A stretch of DNA of 64,000 nt from Brienomyrus brachyistius (GCF_023856365.1 NC_064556.1:1056001-1120000); one strand, 5' to 3'; counted from the first letter of the stretch, positions 12,700-25,860 are shown. Made by a program: numbers and translations. The notes: generated by a model not told the origin, from the sequence alone.

Positions 12700-13436
12700 T
12701 GTTACGGTGGGGAATGACGAAGGAGGGACAATCCACAATACGACTCTCGACAAAAGGGGTTTATTAACAAACGGAACACAAAAGGAGAACCAGAAAGTCA
12801 AGGAACCATGAGGGTCCAAAATCAGACAGATAAAACATGAACTAGGTAGAACTTATCACAAGGGAAAAGGGAAGCCAGAACTACAACTAGGAAGACATAT
12901 GGGAACAAAGGAAGAAATAAATCACAGGAGCAACACAACACAAGGCAAACAGCCACAGTTACAAACACAAAGTAACAACTACAATGACTGACTCGGTTAT
13001 AGAACAAAGGCAGGCACTTAAATGCACTGATCAGAAGGACTAACAAGGGGCAGGTAAACAGAAGTATAGGGCAACGAGGAGCAGGTGAGGATAATGAATG
13101 GATACAGCAGGTACACACACCAACAGAAACTAAAACAAGGAAAACTGAACATAACACAACCAAGGAGCAGGGAGCAAATACAAGGGACTGAAAGTCGAAT
13201 ACATACCCATAACAAATGAAGAGAACATAAAATAACAAACGTTAAATACAGAAAAACAAACTAGCTGGGGCCGACTGCTTAGCCCCTTAAGTGACATGGC
13301 AGCCCAAGGAGTAAGGAAACACACTAGGGACTGAGGGGCTACAAGACAGGGGAGGAAACAGGATGACCAGTGACACCTACTGGTCAAATGGGGACAAAAC
13401 GCGTAGGACAGGGCCTGATAAGCACTGATCCTGACA
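12700..13436 (-). mobile_element. LTR-like dispersed repeat (possible solo LTR)
   Basis: On the minus strand the block starts TGTCAGGATCAG and ends GTAACA, the TG...CA form of an LTR. Near its 3' end it carries TTAATAAACC, which could serve as a polyadenylation signal. A block of similar composition and layout lies in the other orientation at about 20955-21390. No matching target duplication was found at its ends and no internal coding region is present, so the assignment is tentative. Confidence 0.35.
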
Positions 13437-14859
13437 CCCACAGAATTACCGTATAACTCCTGTTTGTCGCAGCATTCTCTGCCATCTTTACACAGTGTAG
13501 TATGTGAAAATGGCAGGAGAATGGCTATTTCTGGGAGACAGGAACAACCACATCCACCAACAATCACAGCACATTCAAAATTCCTTGGCTTACACAGCAC
13601 TTAGTCAGACAGTAACAGAACCTGCTGACCCTCCCAGCATGCTGCATAGACTGAGCTATAGCCACGCGATCGACTGTTTAGTGCAGCACGCCACACGCAT
13701 TGACAAGCAGGTGTACCTAAAACATGCAAACACAATATACTGTACATACATATTCAACAGGGAAAATAAATGGGTTGTTTCTTATCCCAGAATAAGGCTG
13801 CTACATTTTATCTGGCTTCCCTAAGTAGGTGGAGAAAATTAATTAGCCATGACTAAAAGGCCAGAAAAATAAAGTTTAAATACAGGTTTCCTTGGCTTAA
13901 ACATTTCGTAAGCCGATATTGCGTAAAACAAAGAAGCAATTACATTTAATTTTTATGAGGAAACATTTTTGAGCATTTCCAGAGCCGGAATACTAATAGC
14001 TAATTATACCGAATAAAACATGGAACCTAAAATGACACTATCATGTAGTAAAAGCAGGAATGACAGGAAAAATACACAGCCTGTATAAAGCAGAAATAAT
14101 GCACGAGTGCAGTTTCACTTAGCAGAATCAATAAAGTCATGCGTCGTTCAATGACAGAGATACATCGAGAGAAATGCGTCGTTAGGTGAATTCGCTGTTG
14201 TGCTAACTTACTACACACCTAGGCTGTATGGCATAACCTAAATAACGATAAAAAGTACAGCACAGTGAATACGTAAATCAGCAACATGGCTGTAAAAGCG
14301 AAAATCCTCTTCAGATTTCTTTCAGTTAGCAAAAACAGACGCTAATGCCGGTGTTTCGTAAAAGCGGAGTGGCATAAAGTGACATTCGTTAAGTGGGGAT
14401 ACCTGTAACACCGAAAAATATGCAACACTGTTAGGTAAACATAGAATACTATGGACCGATATGAGAAGTGGTGATTTTAGCCATAATGAATTTCACATTA
14501 AAATGATTATAACCAGCACAGTGTCTAATGGAAGTTGGTATGGAATTCAAACAAGGCCCGGCCTTTGGCAGCACAGCAGATGACTGACAGGCTGTTACCC
14601 AGGGGCCGCCAGGCTGGATGCTGGCTGTACTGAAGCCTTGTAGTTAAAATGGACACTTTTGTCTGAGTTTGGTTTTACCCCCAGGCCCCAGACATATGCT
14701 AAGACGTTAAGGGGAAATAATGGTTAGAGAAACATCTCAGGAGGTCCAACACTATCAATTGATTATTATTGAAATAATAATAAAATAACAATGAATGATG
14801 CATGATTTTATTATGATGAAATATGAATGAATTAGGCAAGTAAACCTTAATTATTTTTA
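13437..14859. other. Intergenic, no gene seen
   Basis: No supported feature. Around 13860-14400 the sequence is AT-rich and repetitive in character, but no family was recognised. Confidence 0.45.
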
Positions 14860-15300
14860 TTGTATCCCGGTGGGGCGCCTTCCTTCTGCACCGCAATGGT
14901 AGGACAACAGGAGCAGTGTGGAGCCGGCGATCACGCTTCCGCTCGTCCCCGTGGATACACCGTGCGGTCACGTGATCCTCCCGGCGCGCGGCAAGGTCTC
15001 GGCTATTTCTGTTTGCACGCAATTAGCGGAGGTGCGGAGTGGGCAGGCACACCGAAGCGGAATGTGGGTTTCTAGGTCACCCCCCATGTGTCGCCAATGG
15101 CAACAGCACGGTAATAAGGGTAATGAGACCTTGTCCAAGTTCGGCACATTACTCAGGTCTGTCTCCAGATGTGACGTCTGCGCGTGGTCGTTTCAGGAGG
15201 GAGATCGGCGGGCTGTCCGCAGGAAATCACGCCATCGTTATTTCGCTTCCTCTTCATCAAGGAACCCCAGAAACCTGCTGGACCCTGGTCCTTAAAAATC
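14860..15300. other. CpG-enriched island without a recognised gene
   Basis: CpG-rich stretch with segments such as GTCACGTGATCCTCCCGGCG, which contains a CACGTG E-box. Open frames on both strands show no recognisable domain. It may be a promoter-like region, but no exon could be joined to it. Confidence 0.35.
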
Positions 15301-17169
15301 CGGTGTCCCTTGTTGTGACACTTAATTTTATCTCAGAAACATTCCCTTAGACGTAGAACGTACGCACATTTACCATGCGAGTTTATCGCATTTTAGCTGT
15401 AAGGCAGCTTACAAACTATACATTTCTGCCATGCAAAGGCAAAACATCCTAAATGCATATTTTATGAAAACCGACTACGACCAAAATCAGGGCTCTTAAA
15501 CTCTGTTTTATCTTGTGACAAAATATCTCAGTTCAGCTATGCTACTTTTAGTAAGTACACTATCAGTTATGTAGCTATTACACATTTGGTCGGTCAGTCT
15601 ATAAACGTTGCAGCCCTCTTTCTCAGTGTCAGTGTGATTACTGTTCTGCTTTTGTAGGGCAGGTTTGTACCGTTGCAGGTTTAGCTGAAGGTGTTCAGAG
15701 AAAGTGCCCATACGCTCGAGCGTGCCACCTTTCAGAGCCAATCACCAGTCTGGATCCGCAGCTGTCTTCCTGCTAACAAATCCGTTAAACTTGAGCCAAA
15801 GCAATTAGCCGCTTTTTGTTTGCTAACAAAACATAATAATTCCCAGTAATATCTGAGGTGACTTCTTACCACTGAGTACCAGCGGTGTGTCTGTACGCTT
15901 TGTACTGTGCTGTCTTTGTTCTTGCCCACGTCAAAACCAGCGTTTGTTACTTTATGGGGGGGGGGGGGGGAGTGAATAATGTATTTGTCTCCCAGTTTGT
16001 AGCTCATTTAGGGCCAGTCAGCCTTCTGCTCCGTAGGGGCTATCATCGAGCATTTATCTGCCTGCTCCGCCCCCATCCCGTCCATCAAATAACATGAACC
16101 GCTAAACTTAGGTTTCAATCTCAGCCTCTCAGGGTTTTTGTGTGATATTCCACTCGCCGGTATCGGATGTCCGAGCTCTTTGTCTGCAGCTTAGACGCGT
16201 CCCATATTAAACAGGGCTCGTCTGTGTCTATGCCCGGAGAGAGCACAAAGCGAAGGCCCTTCACGGTCTCCCGGGGGACCGCAGGGCCAGTCTCTGGGAC
16301 CCGTCTGGACCTGAAGCAGCCGTGATATCCTCAATGGGATGAGACGCCTAGGATGACTCTAGCAGGGTTTTCAGAACGTTTGGCGATCCCTGGGCTGAGC
16401 GACCCCGTACTATGAAGATGGGATAAAACTCTGAAGGAGATGTTACCACTGCAACATTATCTCACTGGTTGTGTGCCAGTCCTTGACAGCGTACAGTCTC
16501 GGGCTCATTGGCCTGGTGAAGACATCCTTCTGTTCAAGCCAGCAAAGCTCCCGATGAATTAAACACCAGCTGTTGACTGCAGATCTCGTCTGTGGTGGCA
16601 GGGCAGCACATGAGAAGAAATCGCAACGATGAAATTTGGTTCTGGATGGGAAAATGGGTCTCAGGCTAGACGAGAAGAACACATGGTCCCTGAGCTGGGA
16701 CTCTGCTTCCATACGTCTGATTTTATCTCGGTTTCATCTGGCAGACTCATCTCTAAATGAAGAAGATAATCTCACCGGTCAATGCAGGATGGTGTTCTGA
16801 TGCATAACTGTGCAAATACACCTGCAGACAATACCCAACTCTCGTATCATCAGTTTAAACATAATTTCATCACAGTGTGTTTACTAAGCTGAGCCGCTTC
16901 GGTTCGTTCAGCTGACGTCACAGAAGATTTGACAGACCTCGACAAAAGTGTCCCATTTCATTTCAGGATCATCACCGTGTTCAGTTTCGAGTTATTCATG
17001 CTGAGCCATTTGGCAACAGCCGTACAAAGCGCCTGAACAAAGACTTTGCATGAACATTCAAAGTGATTTCTGAACAAATTAAGAATGACTGCTCTTAGCA
17101 GCAGAGAACAGATGGTTATGTTATGGTTTCATAGAAGTTGGTACACAAATTATTCAAAAAATATTGCAG
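15301..17169. other. Intergenic, no gene seen
   Basis: No coding exon or RNA gene is supported. A run of about 14 G lies near 15957-15970. Confidence 0.45.
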
Positions 17170-17374
17170 CACCAGTGGTCCAACCATGCATGTTCACACT
17201 TTTAACCCAGGGCAGGGTAATGAAGGGGGGGGGGACACCCAGGACAGGATGCACATCCTTCACAGGACACACAATCTATGGGCAATTAAGCAACACCAAG
17301 CCACCTGACTGTGCATGCAGACAAAAACTGGTCTGGGCTGTAGCTGGGTAGAATATGGAAAGTCCACGCACCCA

Positions 17375-17411
<37 letters not shown>

Positions 17412-17580
17412 ACACATACACATATGTACACATGCACCCAGACACACACACACACACACCCATACATACACATATCCACACATGCACCCGGACACATACA
17501 CACACCCAGACACGCATATACACATACACACGCATATGCACACATGCCAGGACACACACACACACCCATACATACACAAA
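17170..17580 (+). repeat. Dispersed repeat fragment with (CA)n microsatellite
   Basis: The left part resembles the internal region of the GGAT-tailed fish repeats (GGACACACAATCTATGGGCAATT). It is followed by an interrupted (CA)n tract, with ACACATA interruptions, at about 17378-17575. The CA/TG tract opens apparent His/Thr- or Cys/Val-rich frames that are not genes. Confidence 0.8.
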
Positions 17581-18879
17581 GAGGGGGTGAGACCCTAACC
17601 TCCATCCCTGGAGGCTAATGGGCTGCTCTCTAATCTGCCATCTCCCCCTCCAGCATTTCAGCATGTCATTGAATATAACAGAAGCACATGCAAATTACGA
17701 GGCCTTAATAAGTTACTAAAAACCCAAAGGGCTTCTGCAAAAATAAATGCTTGAATACAGGATTATACAGAAGCATTTGGCGCTTGGTGGAATCCCCTTT
17801 AATGGAGTTTACACAGTATTATGTAATTCACGGATTTGGACTCTTGGCTGATTTTCTCAAGCCGTCTGGAATCATACAAAAATCTCTTATGGTTGATTAC
17901 AGATTTTCCCCAGGATCTGAGTCGGAGCTCACCAGCGCGCTAGTAGACACTCTGAATCAGTGTACGTTTGAGTCTTCGTGCTGCTGAAAGTTAAAGTGTC
18001 ACCTTAAATTTGTTTATCCGACTGAAACAAATTTTCATTTACATAAGAGACACTGTAGCCCAAAGCAACAAGCAACGATGGGGCCGGCCAGCACTTGGGT
18101 TAAGGACCTTGCTTGAGGGCCTAACAATGATGTAGTTACTCTACCAGCCATAGGATTTGAACCCACAACCTTTCAGAGTGAGGGTCACAGCTCAAGTACA
18201 TAGCGTCATGCACACCGCCCGCTGTGCTTTGCTGTATTTCCCCTTTAAATGTGATCGGCCCCAAAGAGGATCAGCCCCCGCTCAGCTTAATGCTGCCCCC
18301 ACCGGCACTTGTTCTCAGGATTAAGCAGCTGGTCGATGCATCACATCAGCTGGAGCCTGACATAACACGTGGAATTCATATGAAAAGGTGCCGTCCGGCC
18401 TCATCAGTGCACTCTGAGCTCCCCATCACATTTATTTCTACCATAGTACAGTTGCTCCTAAACAAGGCTGTTCGTCTTCCTCCTGTCAGGCTGCTTAGCT
18501 TACTGTGCGGTGGCATTTTTTAAGTATTTCATATAGCTGTCTCTGGTTTCAGACATTGAAGGAAGCTGCCTTTGGCTTCCCTCACCAGTTACATCAGAGC
18601 CCAGCTGTTGCGTTTAGAATGAACTGATATGCGCAGTTTCTACATGATAATCATTCCAGTTCAGTCAGCAGACTGTGTTGCCAAGAATATACAAAGACCT
18701 CAGTACTTTCTGTACTATAATTTTGGTTATTTCTCACTGCTTCTGTCCTTAACTCGCTCAGAAAGTTCCTTGAATTATCTTATTTATTTTTTTTAATAAT
18801 GAATGTATCACAAAGGCTTTGGGCAGCTCAGGTGCCTCATAACTCCAGTGTTGGGAGTTGGAATTCCACCTTGGGTGTT
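17581..18879. other. Intergenic; contains a second SINE-like block
   Basis: No gene is supported. At about 18085-18200 there is a block with GGATTTGAACCCACAACC, the inverse of a tRNA B-box region and related to the block at 589-715. A short open frame at 17751-17987 has no recognised features. Confidence 0.4.
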
Positions 18880-19188
18880 TCTGAGGTCGGGGGTAAGATG
18901 GGCAGTGGGGTACTTAGTCTCCTGACAGCCCTGGTAGTGTTCTCAGGTAGAGGGTAAGATGGGCAGTGGGGTATTTAGTGTCCTGATAGCCCTGGGGGGA
19001 GGGGGTGTTCTCAGGTAGGGGATAAGATGGGCAGTGGGGTATTTAGTGTCCTGATAGCCCTGGGGGGAGGGGGTGTTCTCAGGTAGGGGGTAAGATGGGC
19101 AGTGGGGTATTTAGTGTCCTTGTAGCCCTGGGGGGAGGGGGTGTTCTCAGGTAGGGGGTAAGATGGGCAGTGGGGTATTTAATATTAT
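18880..19188 (+). repeat. Minisatellite, 61-68-bp unit
   Basis: Five copies of a unit containing TAAGATGGGCAGTGGGGTA. The spacing between successive copies is 61 and then 68, 68 and 68 bp, the last three being almost identical. Confidence 0.9.
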
Positions 19189-19244
19189 CCAACGTAATAT
19201 GTTCCAGTGTTCCTTGGAACAACCATATCCCCAGCGTTCAGCAG

Positions 19245-19409
19245 TGCTGCTCAGTTCCGGTCCTGGAAGGCCCGCATCTATTCAGTTTGCAGATTTCCCT
19301 GCTCATCCATATCCTATTCAGCCAATGACTAGGTTTAGTGGGTGTGTTTGAGCAGGGAAATCAGCAAACTGTCTTAGATTCTGGCCTCCAGTATCGGAAC
19401 TGGGCAGGC
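19245..19409. mobile_element. Palindromic MITE-like element, about 165 bp
   Basis: Long imperfect terminal inverted repeats of about 65 bp are visible. CAGTTTGCAGATTTCCCTGC on the left pairs with GCAGGGAAATCAGCAAACTG on the right, and CAGTTCCGGTCCTGGA pairs with TCCAGTATCGGAACTG. This matches the layout of common fish foldback MITEs. The transposon superfamily and target duplication were not determined. Confidence 0.75.
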
Positions 19410-19672
19410 CTTCTTCATAGTGATGTTGATAGTACTGGAAATGGACAGGCCTTCTTCATAGTGATGTTGATAGTACTGGAAATGGACAGGCCTTCTTCAT
19501 AGTGATGCTGATAGTACCGGAAATGTGCAGGTCTTCTTCATAGTAATTTTGATAGTACCGTAAATGGGCAAGCCTTCTCCATAGTGATGCTGACAGTACC
19601 GGAAATGCGCAGGCCTTCTTCTTAGTGATGTTGATAGTATCGGAAATGGGCAGGCCTTCTTCATAGTATATA
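19400..19672 (+). repeat. Minisatellite, 41-bp unit
   Basis: About seven copies of a 41-bp unit containing CAGGCCTTCTTCATAGTGAT, starting directly at the right end of the palindromic element. Copies differ at several positions. Confidence 0.9.
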
Positions 19673-19679
19673 GTGTAGA

Positions 19680-19773
19680 CGGTGTGTATAGCGTGTATAT
19701 AACCAAGATTAACTGCAGTTTCCAAGTGTTATAACTGTAAACTGTGAGCACTGTGGCTGAGCATGTGTGTGTG

Positions 19774-19807
<34 letters not shown>

Positions 19808-20049
19808 CGGGCACATGTGCGTGAGTGCAACCATGAGAAACCTCACTCTCTCTGGTGCATGTCCTACAGTACACTCACGTCCTAAACTTTCCCAGCAGGC
19901 AGAGGGTAAGAAATTTCAAAGATAATTATGCATGTAGATATAGGACATAATAATAAAACAAGACTGTTCACCGAAAACGTGGACTGTCTGGTAGGGAGCT
20001 GGGAGGGAGCAAAAACGTGGACTGTCTGAAGGTCCCAGAGAGGCCAGGA
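19680..20049 (+). repeat. Source copy of a duplicated segment
   Basis: This roughly 370-bp block, which includes a (GT)n tract at 19764-19808, is repeated in the same orientation at 22223-22800. Shared landmarks are TATAACCAAGATTAACTGCA at the left and CTGAAGGTCCCAGAGAGGC at the right. Here a 38-bp motif containing CTGTCTGGTAGGGAGC is present fewer than two times; in the other copy it is expanded. Confidence 0.9.
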
Positions 20050-20954
20050 GGCCAGGTCCCATCTGAGCTGTGTTACACCAGGCAGAGGAACCAATTCAGC
20101 CATTTGGCCAGTTGCATTCCAGCAATTCTTTGAACTAATTGTGTGAATTTTGATACTCATAGAAAACTAGACCCCTATTTACAGCTGCATGTCACATAAG
20201 TTAACATTCAAATCACTGACTATTGATTTATCACATTTATTTACACAACTGCCTATGGACCTCCGATAACAGTAGGTAGTAGCCAGGACTGGAGTCGAGA
20301 ATCACTGTTTTATTTTTGGCTGATTGAGAGGCCATCCCAAAAGGTCGCATCCAAGCTGACCCTCTCTGGATCAGGCTCCCCACTCCTATCCTATTTTGTA
20401 TTTTCGGATTAGATGCCAAACTACGTTTCATAACCTAAGTATTCGTATTTCATGCAATGACAATAAAGTTGAATCAAATTTAATCTAAATCAACTCCACA
20501 GACTTCCATGTAGTTACAACACTAAGTCCTATGTCTGGTATAGTGATTTGACTGGTGATCATTAACCCCCGATTGCTCCAGAGACTGAAATAAATACATT
20601 TCTCAGCATCATTAAATATAACCTGCATATCTTAGTCTCACCTGTTTGATATCCTCATGAATGACATCATCCCGCAGACGTCTGTCCTATCGTGGTGAGA
20701 GATGGATGAGCTTTGTGACTATCAGTTAGGAATCGATAAGGAACATGCACAGTTCTTCCTCCAAATGTATACAAATCTATGTACAATATATCTATGAATA
20801 TAATTATAACTGTAATCTGTCAGTCTGTGTGTCTCAGGAGAACAGATGGGATAAGCAACGTCTGAAATTTCATGGTACTGGCTAATTCCGCAGTAACAAT
20901 AAAGGCATCTATTCTGTTTTATATCTATTATAACATTTAGGGCACTGATTCATC
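20050..20954. other. Intergenic, no gene seen
   Basis: No supportable feature. Confidence 0.45.
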
Positions 20955-21390
20955 ATGGTTTACGGTCATGGTCTGTCCTTGTCATGTTCCCATTTGGCCT
21001 GCAGATGTCGCTGGCCATCCTGTCTTTTTCCCTTTGTTCCTGAATGTTTAGGCAATTAGTGAATTGTTCTCACCTATCTCTCGTTTGGTGTTCATCTATC
21101 TGTGTATTTATGTACCTACCCTTGCCCTGTTTCTCTGTCAGCCATTGTTAGTTCCTGCTCGTTAGTTCCTGCTTGTTAGTTCCTGCTCGTTAGTTCCTGC
21201 TCGTGGTATGCTGGTGTTCCCCATCACCGCTTCCTCCAGCATTCTCCTGTGTTTAGTCAGTCGTTGTTCCTTCTGGTTTATCATCCCTGCCTCTTGTTTC
21301 GATCCTTCACAGTCCTTTGTTTCTGGTTAAGTGCTTGTTAAGTTTTGAAATAAAGTTCCCTTCGGTGTCTGAAAGCTGCCCCATGGATAC
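20955..21390 (+). repeat. LTR-like dispersed repeat fragment
   Basis: Pyrimidine-rich block with TGTTCTCACC, TGTGTATTTATGTACC and a terminal GAAATAAAG. Its arrangement resembles the reverse complement of the block at 12700-13436. It contains four copies of a TAGTTCCTGCTCGT unit at about 21147-21204. Family assignment is uncertain. Confidence 0.35.
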
Positions 21391-22198
21391 TTCCCAGCAT
21401 CCAGACGTGAAAGAGGCCGCTTATTTCAGCCAATGGACCCCTACCCCCCTCCCTGCCCTTTATACATGGTCTGCCCCATAGACAGACCTCCATGCATGTG
21501 CTGCCCCCTACATTGCGTGCAAACCCCAGCTGTGATCAGCTTAAAGCACAGCACACATGCGGCGATGGCCTCTAATCCAACAGCATTTTCAACAGATCTG
21601 CGGATGAGGTGAGCGAGAGCCCCCCTCAGGGGCGTGGGGGGGCAGTGTTCCTGTAACTGCCGCTTCTGTGCTCAGTGCCCTTCACTCCGCGTCTCCGCGT
21701 GACTCACAGGAGCAGGCACAGCTGCATTAGCCACTGAGAAGACACAGCCACCGATTATGCGCGCAAATGAAAATCCGCTAAATATGTGCTGTTAAACACA
21801 AGCGCACAGATGGACAAAAAAATCTTAACTGAGTTTTCATAGAGAATATCAAATCCATCATACAGGATGAGAGCCATTATGAACGATACTTAATTACAAA
21901 GCAATTACTGTATTCAAGCCAGCCAACAAAGGCATGCCCAGTGTTATGAACACAGAGTACCTCACTAAACCATTAAAAGATATATCAATTTTTTAAGTCT
22001 AAAGGTTTAAAACATGGATACTCTGTGACTGGAAGCGGAGGATCTATTGCTATCAGACTGCAGTAGTCAGTTCCTCTCAGAACCATAAATCTTTATGTTC
22101 TTTTAATTATCCCAAACTTATCTCTGAGTCATGCTGAGTGGTTTCTCCTGTGCGCCGTACTTATGTACTCCGGGAAGTAACATTTCAAGGAGTAGAAA
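21391..22198. other. Intergenic, no gene seen
   Basis: No supportable feature. Confidence 0.45.
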
Positions 22199-22303
22199 GC
22201 GATTCATGTGTCCGCCTGTTTTGGTGTGTATGGCGTGTATATAACCAAGATTAACTGCAGTTTCCAAGTGTTATAACTGTAAACTGTGAGCACTGTGGCT
22301 GAG

Positions 22304-22375
<72 letters not shown>

Positions 22376-22822
22376 GGCACTTGTGCGTGAGTGCAACCAT
22401 GAGAAACCTCACTCTCTCTGGTGCATGTCCTACAGTACACTCACGTCCTAAACTTTCCCAGCAGGCAGAGGGTAAGAAATTTCAAAGATAATTATGCATG
22501 TAGATATAGGACATAATAATAAAACAAGACTGTTCACCGAAAACATGGACTGTCTGGTAGGGAGCTGGGAGGGAGCAAAAACATGGACTGTCTGGTAGGG
22601 AGCTGGGAGGGAGCAAAAACGTGGACCGTCTGGTAGGGAGCTGGGAGGGAGCAAAAACATGGACTGTCTGGTAGGGAGCTGGGAGGGAGCAAAAACGTGG
22701 ACTGTCTGGTAGGGAGCTGGGAGGGAGCAAAAACATGGACTGTCTGGTAGGGAGCTGGGAGGGAGCAAAAACGTGGACTGTCTGAAGGTCCCAGAGAGGC
22801 GATTCATGTGTCCGCCTGTTTT
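22199..22822 (+). repeat. Inserted duplicate segment with flanking direct repeats
   Basis: An insert of about 577 bp matches 19680-20049. It is bounded by identical 22-bp direct repeats at 22201-22222 and 22801-22822 (beginning GATTCATGTGTCCGCCTG). Inside are a long (GT)n tract (about 22306-22372) and about six tandem copies of a 38-bp unit (22540-22790). The flanking repeat is absent from the source copy, so it belongs to the target site. Confidence 0.9.
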
Positions 22823-24587
22823 CATCCCTGAAACTTCACTGCTAGATAAATATTAAATATGAGCCCCGGCTTGTCTTTTAATAAGTAAAGTCAATGTTTG
22901 AATAGCTATTTCCTGCATTTTTTAAATATCCGTCCACATCTTCAATAAACCCGATACTGATTAAATGACAACCTACATGACAATGAGGCTCCCAAGCTTC
23001 GCTTGGGCTCCACTCGGACACTTAGCACACTGCAGACTGTCAGTATTTCCTCATTGTTAGGGGGTGAACCTCCCTATCTAAACACCACAGCCCCCACTCT
23101 TTAGTTCCTAATTAGGGGGGCCTGATTACAGATTTTTTTTCTGATTTGTCTGAATATCGGTTCACAATGTACTGGATAACTATTTTCACATGAACATAAA
23201 GTAGTTAGCGATTTGAGTACACTTCATACGACTGCGGTTTACTCCTCATTTCTTAATGATGTCATAAAGCATCACAAGTTTATGACATTGTGCCCCATTG
23301 TGCGTGGGCCAACTTGTAAAAATGTAAGTACAGTAATAAGCAAATTTCAGCTGCAACACTTTATGTATATGCATTTTATTTACAAACGCTCTCTCGTCAT
23401 GTTACCCTCATCTGTTTTTCTTTGATCACTCGTTGGAGATTTAGGGATTATTTCTCTATTGAGCACGAACTGCATCCTCCACAAGAAATGCTATACCAGC
23501 ATTAAAATGGATAAAATCACAAAGCTTTTAAAACTTACATGAACACTAACGTGCCGCTTTGACATTTCAATAGTCAAAACAACAAGAACATAATGGATCT
23601 GTCAAGAGATACGTGGTATCCGTTGTGATTTACCGTGGGAACCCCCCCCGCAGAGATGTAGTGAGGGGTACGTGACTCTGACTGACCGGAAACGCATTTC
23701 TTACCCCGTGGTATATGGGTGCAATTACCGTTATGTTCCAAGAGGTGGCAGTCAATGACTTTTTTCCACAAAGCCCCTGTGGAAGAATGATATTCCATGA
23801 AGTTTATCTTGATTACCGAGTCAGTGTTTTATCTCCTTAGATACTTGAAAGCTTTATGGTGCTCTTTGCACCATAGACTGATAAGAATTTATATCAGTCT
23901 CTCGTTAAGTGGCCAAGAAACAGAAACACTTCTGGCTGAGATATTTATCTCTGTCCTCTTACCTCTTACCATGCCCTGTGGTTTTGGGGATAGACTCAAC
24001 GCAACCGGGTGCGGGACAAGCGGGTTCAGAAGGCGGATAAGGAACTTTTTATGGGATAACTGGACTAATCAATAGTCAATGGGTGGATGTAATCTATGTC
24101 ATAATTAAACAATATAGATACCATGTCTAGGGCGCCATCACATTAGCCTACGTGACGCAAAGAGCGATTGAAAAAAATCAGGAAAAAATTCTGTGACGCT
24201 ACTATTATTTTTACTGTTAAAATTGCAACATTTATTGACGGGTGTCGTGTATGTGTTATGTATACGCGAAAAAATAAAGGACAACTTGTAGAAAACGCGC
24301 AAACGCAGATCGATCACTTCTAACTTCTTTCCGTGTGGTCCGGAACTACTTTTTAATCAGGATACAGCTATATGCAATAGTATACATCCGCGTCAAGCAC
24401 AAACTTCAGCAGCACTAATTTTCTCACATTTGCGGTCTCACATTGACCGCAGCCCACTTTAAACGTCAGAATAATGCGATGAATTGGCGAGACTGATAAG
24501 ATTAAACGGGTCAAAAGAATCTGTGGCACCAGGAAGAAAACGCCGAAAAGAAAAAAACAAATAGTGTATAATAATCAATCAAACCAT
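22823..24587. other. Intergenic, no gene seen
   Basis: AT-rich sequence. No coding exon or RNA gene could be supported. Confidence 0.45.
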
Positions 24588-24690
24588 CCATCCATTCATC
24601 CATCCATCCATTTATTTTCCAAACCGCTTATCCTTCTGGGTCGCGGGGGGTCCGGAGCCTATCCCGGAAGCTATGGGCACGAGGCAGGGA
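24588..24690 (-). repeat. GGAT-tailed dispersed fish repeat, inverted
   Basis: Starts with (CATC)n and reads AAACCGCTTATCC and GGTCCGGAGCCTATCCCGG, the reverse complement of the repeat at 8830-9037. It is truncated on its 5' side. Confidence 0.8.
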
Positions 24691-25860
24691 ATAGTTAGCA
24701 TAATATTAATAATTAGTATTATTATCACAGCTAGTTCTTTTAAATCAAAACAATCTAACTAGTTTTGATATTTCACTACTAGTATTATGAGCGCCATATT
24801 ATGACAGAATGCCGCCTTTATATAAGTCTAGTCGTTAGCTTTCACCGCCGAGGCTAATAATTTTTCAGGATAATCTCTCCGTTTGTAACATGCATCATAT
24901 TTTTTAATGAAAATGGCAACACGCTATCATTCAACATTAACTGCATTTAATATTTGTATTTTTTTGGTGTTTTGTATCTTATGTTGCAAAGGTGGAATAT
25001 GTGTTGGTTTATTTATTTATCTTATTGTGCTTGGGGGGAGAGGGGCGCTTACTAGAATTTCGCCTAGGGCGCCAGAACAGCCTTCCATGCATTGTGTGTT
25101 AAGACATGGTGTCAGCCACGTAATATACATAAGCTATCATTGAATCAAATTGTGCATTTAATTGAATTCGGCGTGCGTGAAAGAAGGGCATTAAATCTAA
25201 TCATTTAATTTTGAAATGTCAGAAGTTGGCTGGCAGATTAACCGCGCAATCGACCAGCCCTCCGGAATTTGGTAAGAGGGCGGACATGAACAACCAGCTG
25301 AACAGAAGGCAAGATTGATTCGCAGTCTTGACCATCACGGGTGACGATCCCATCTGCAATCCATTAATTATATTTTACTTAATTAATAAGTGTACAGTCT
25401 TGCACGCTCCGTTACAGCCGAGCACCTTGTTCGAGGCTACAGCAGAAATAAACAAAGCTGCATTAAGTTACCTGCAGGCGTGGATCGTAAGAATTATTGA
25501 ACGGCCTTCGCTGCTGTCTTCCAGGTCAGCAGTGATCCAGGTCACATGCTTAGCCTGGCAGGAACCGTTTTCATAGACGAGGAAGACTGTATATTTATTG
25601 CCGCCCGTATTACTCACGTAGCATGAACATTTGTGGGGCAGCTACACTGGATCTCTCCTGATTTCAGGGACCCATGCTGCCATCCTTTTTGCCCCCAGTA
25701 GGCTTACTTTGGTGACTTGCGGATATTCCCAGTCTTCGCTAGTTTCGCTGATCTGGTGACCATAGGGATGGTCTATTCCAGCATGTCAGTCCCTCCCATG
25801 CCTCCTTTTTTAGGTGGAACCAGATCCCCATTATTACACTCCTGATACTTTTTTGGAGGG
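24691..25860. other. Upstream flank of actn3, no separate gene seen
   Basis: No coding feature is supported. The stretch at about 24950-25100, with GGGGAGAGGGGCGC and GCCTAGGGCGCCAGA, resembles the end of a non-autonomous DNA transposon common in fish, but no matching second terminus was proven. Confidence 0.4.

Noticed and set aside
12700..13600. Hydrophobic minus-strand open frames resembling membrane proteins
   Set aside because: They overlap the LTR-like dispersed repeat, are T-rich on that strand and lack a conserved domain.
17260..17664. Cys/Val-rich and His/Thr-rich open frames
   Set aside because: Translations of a (CA)n/(TG)n microsatellite.
17751..17987. 78-codon open frame
   Set aside because: Non-repetitive, but with no recognisable domain, splice context or neighbour that would support a gene.
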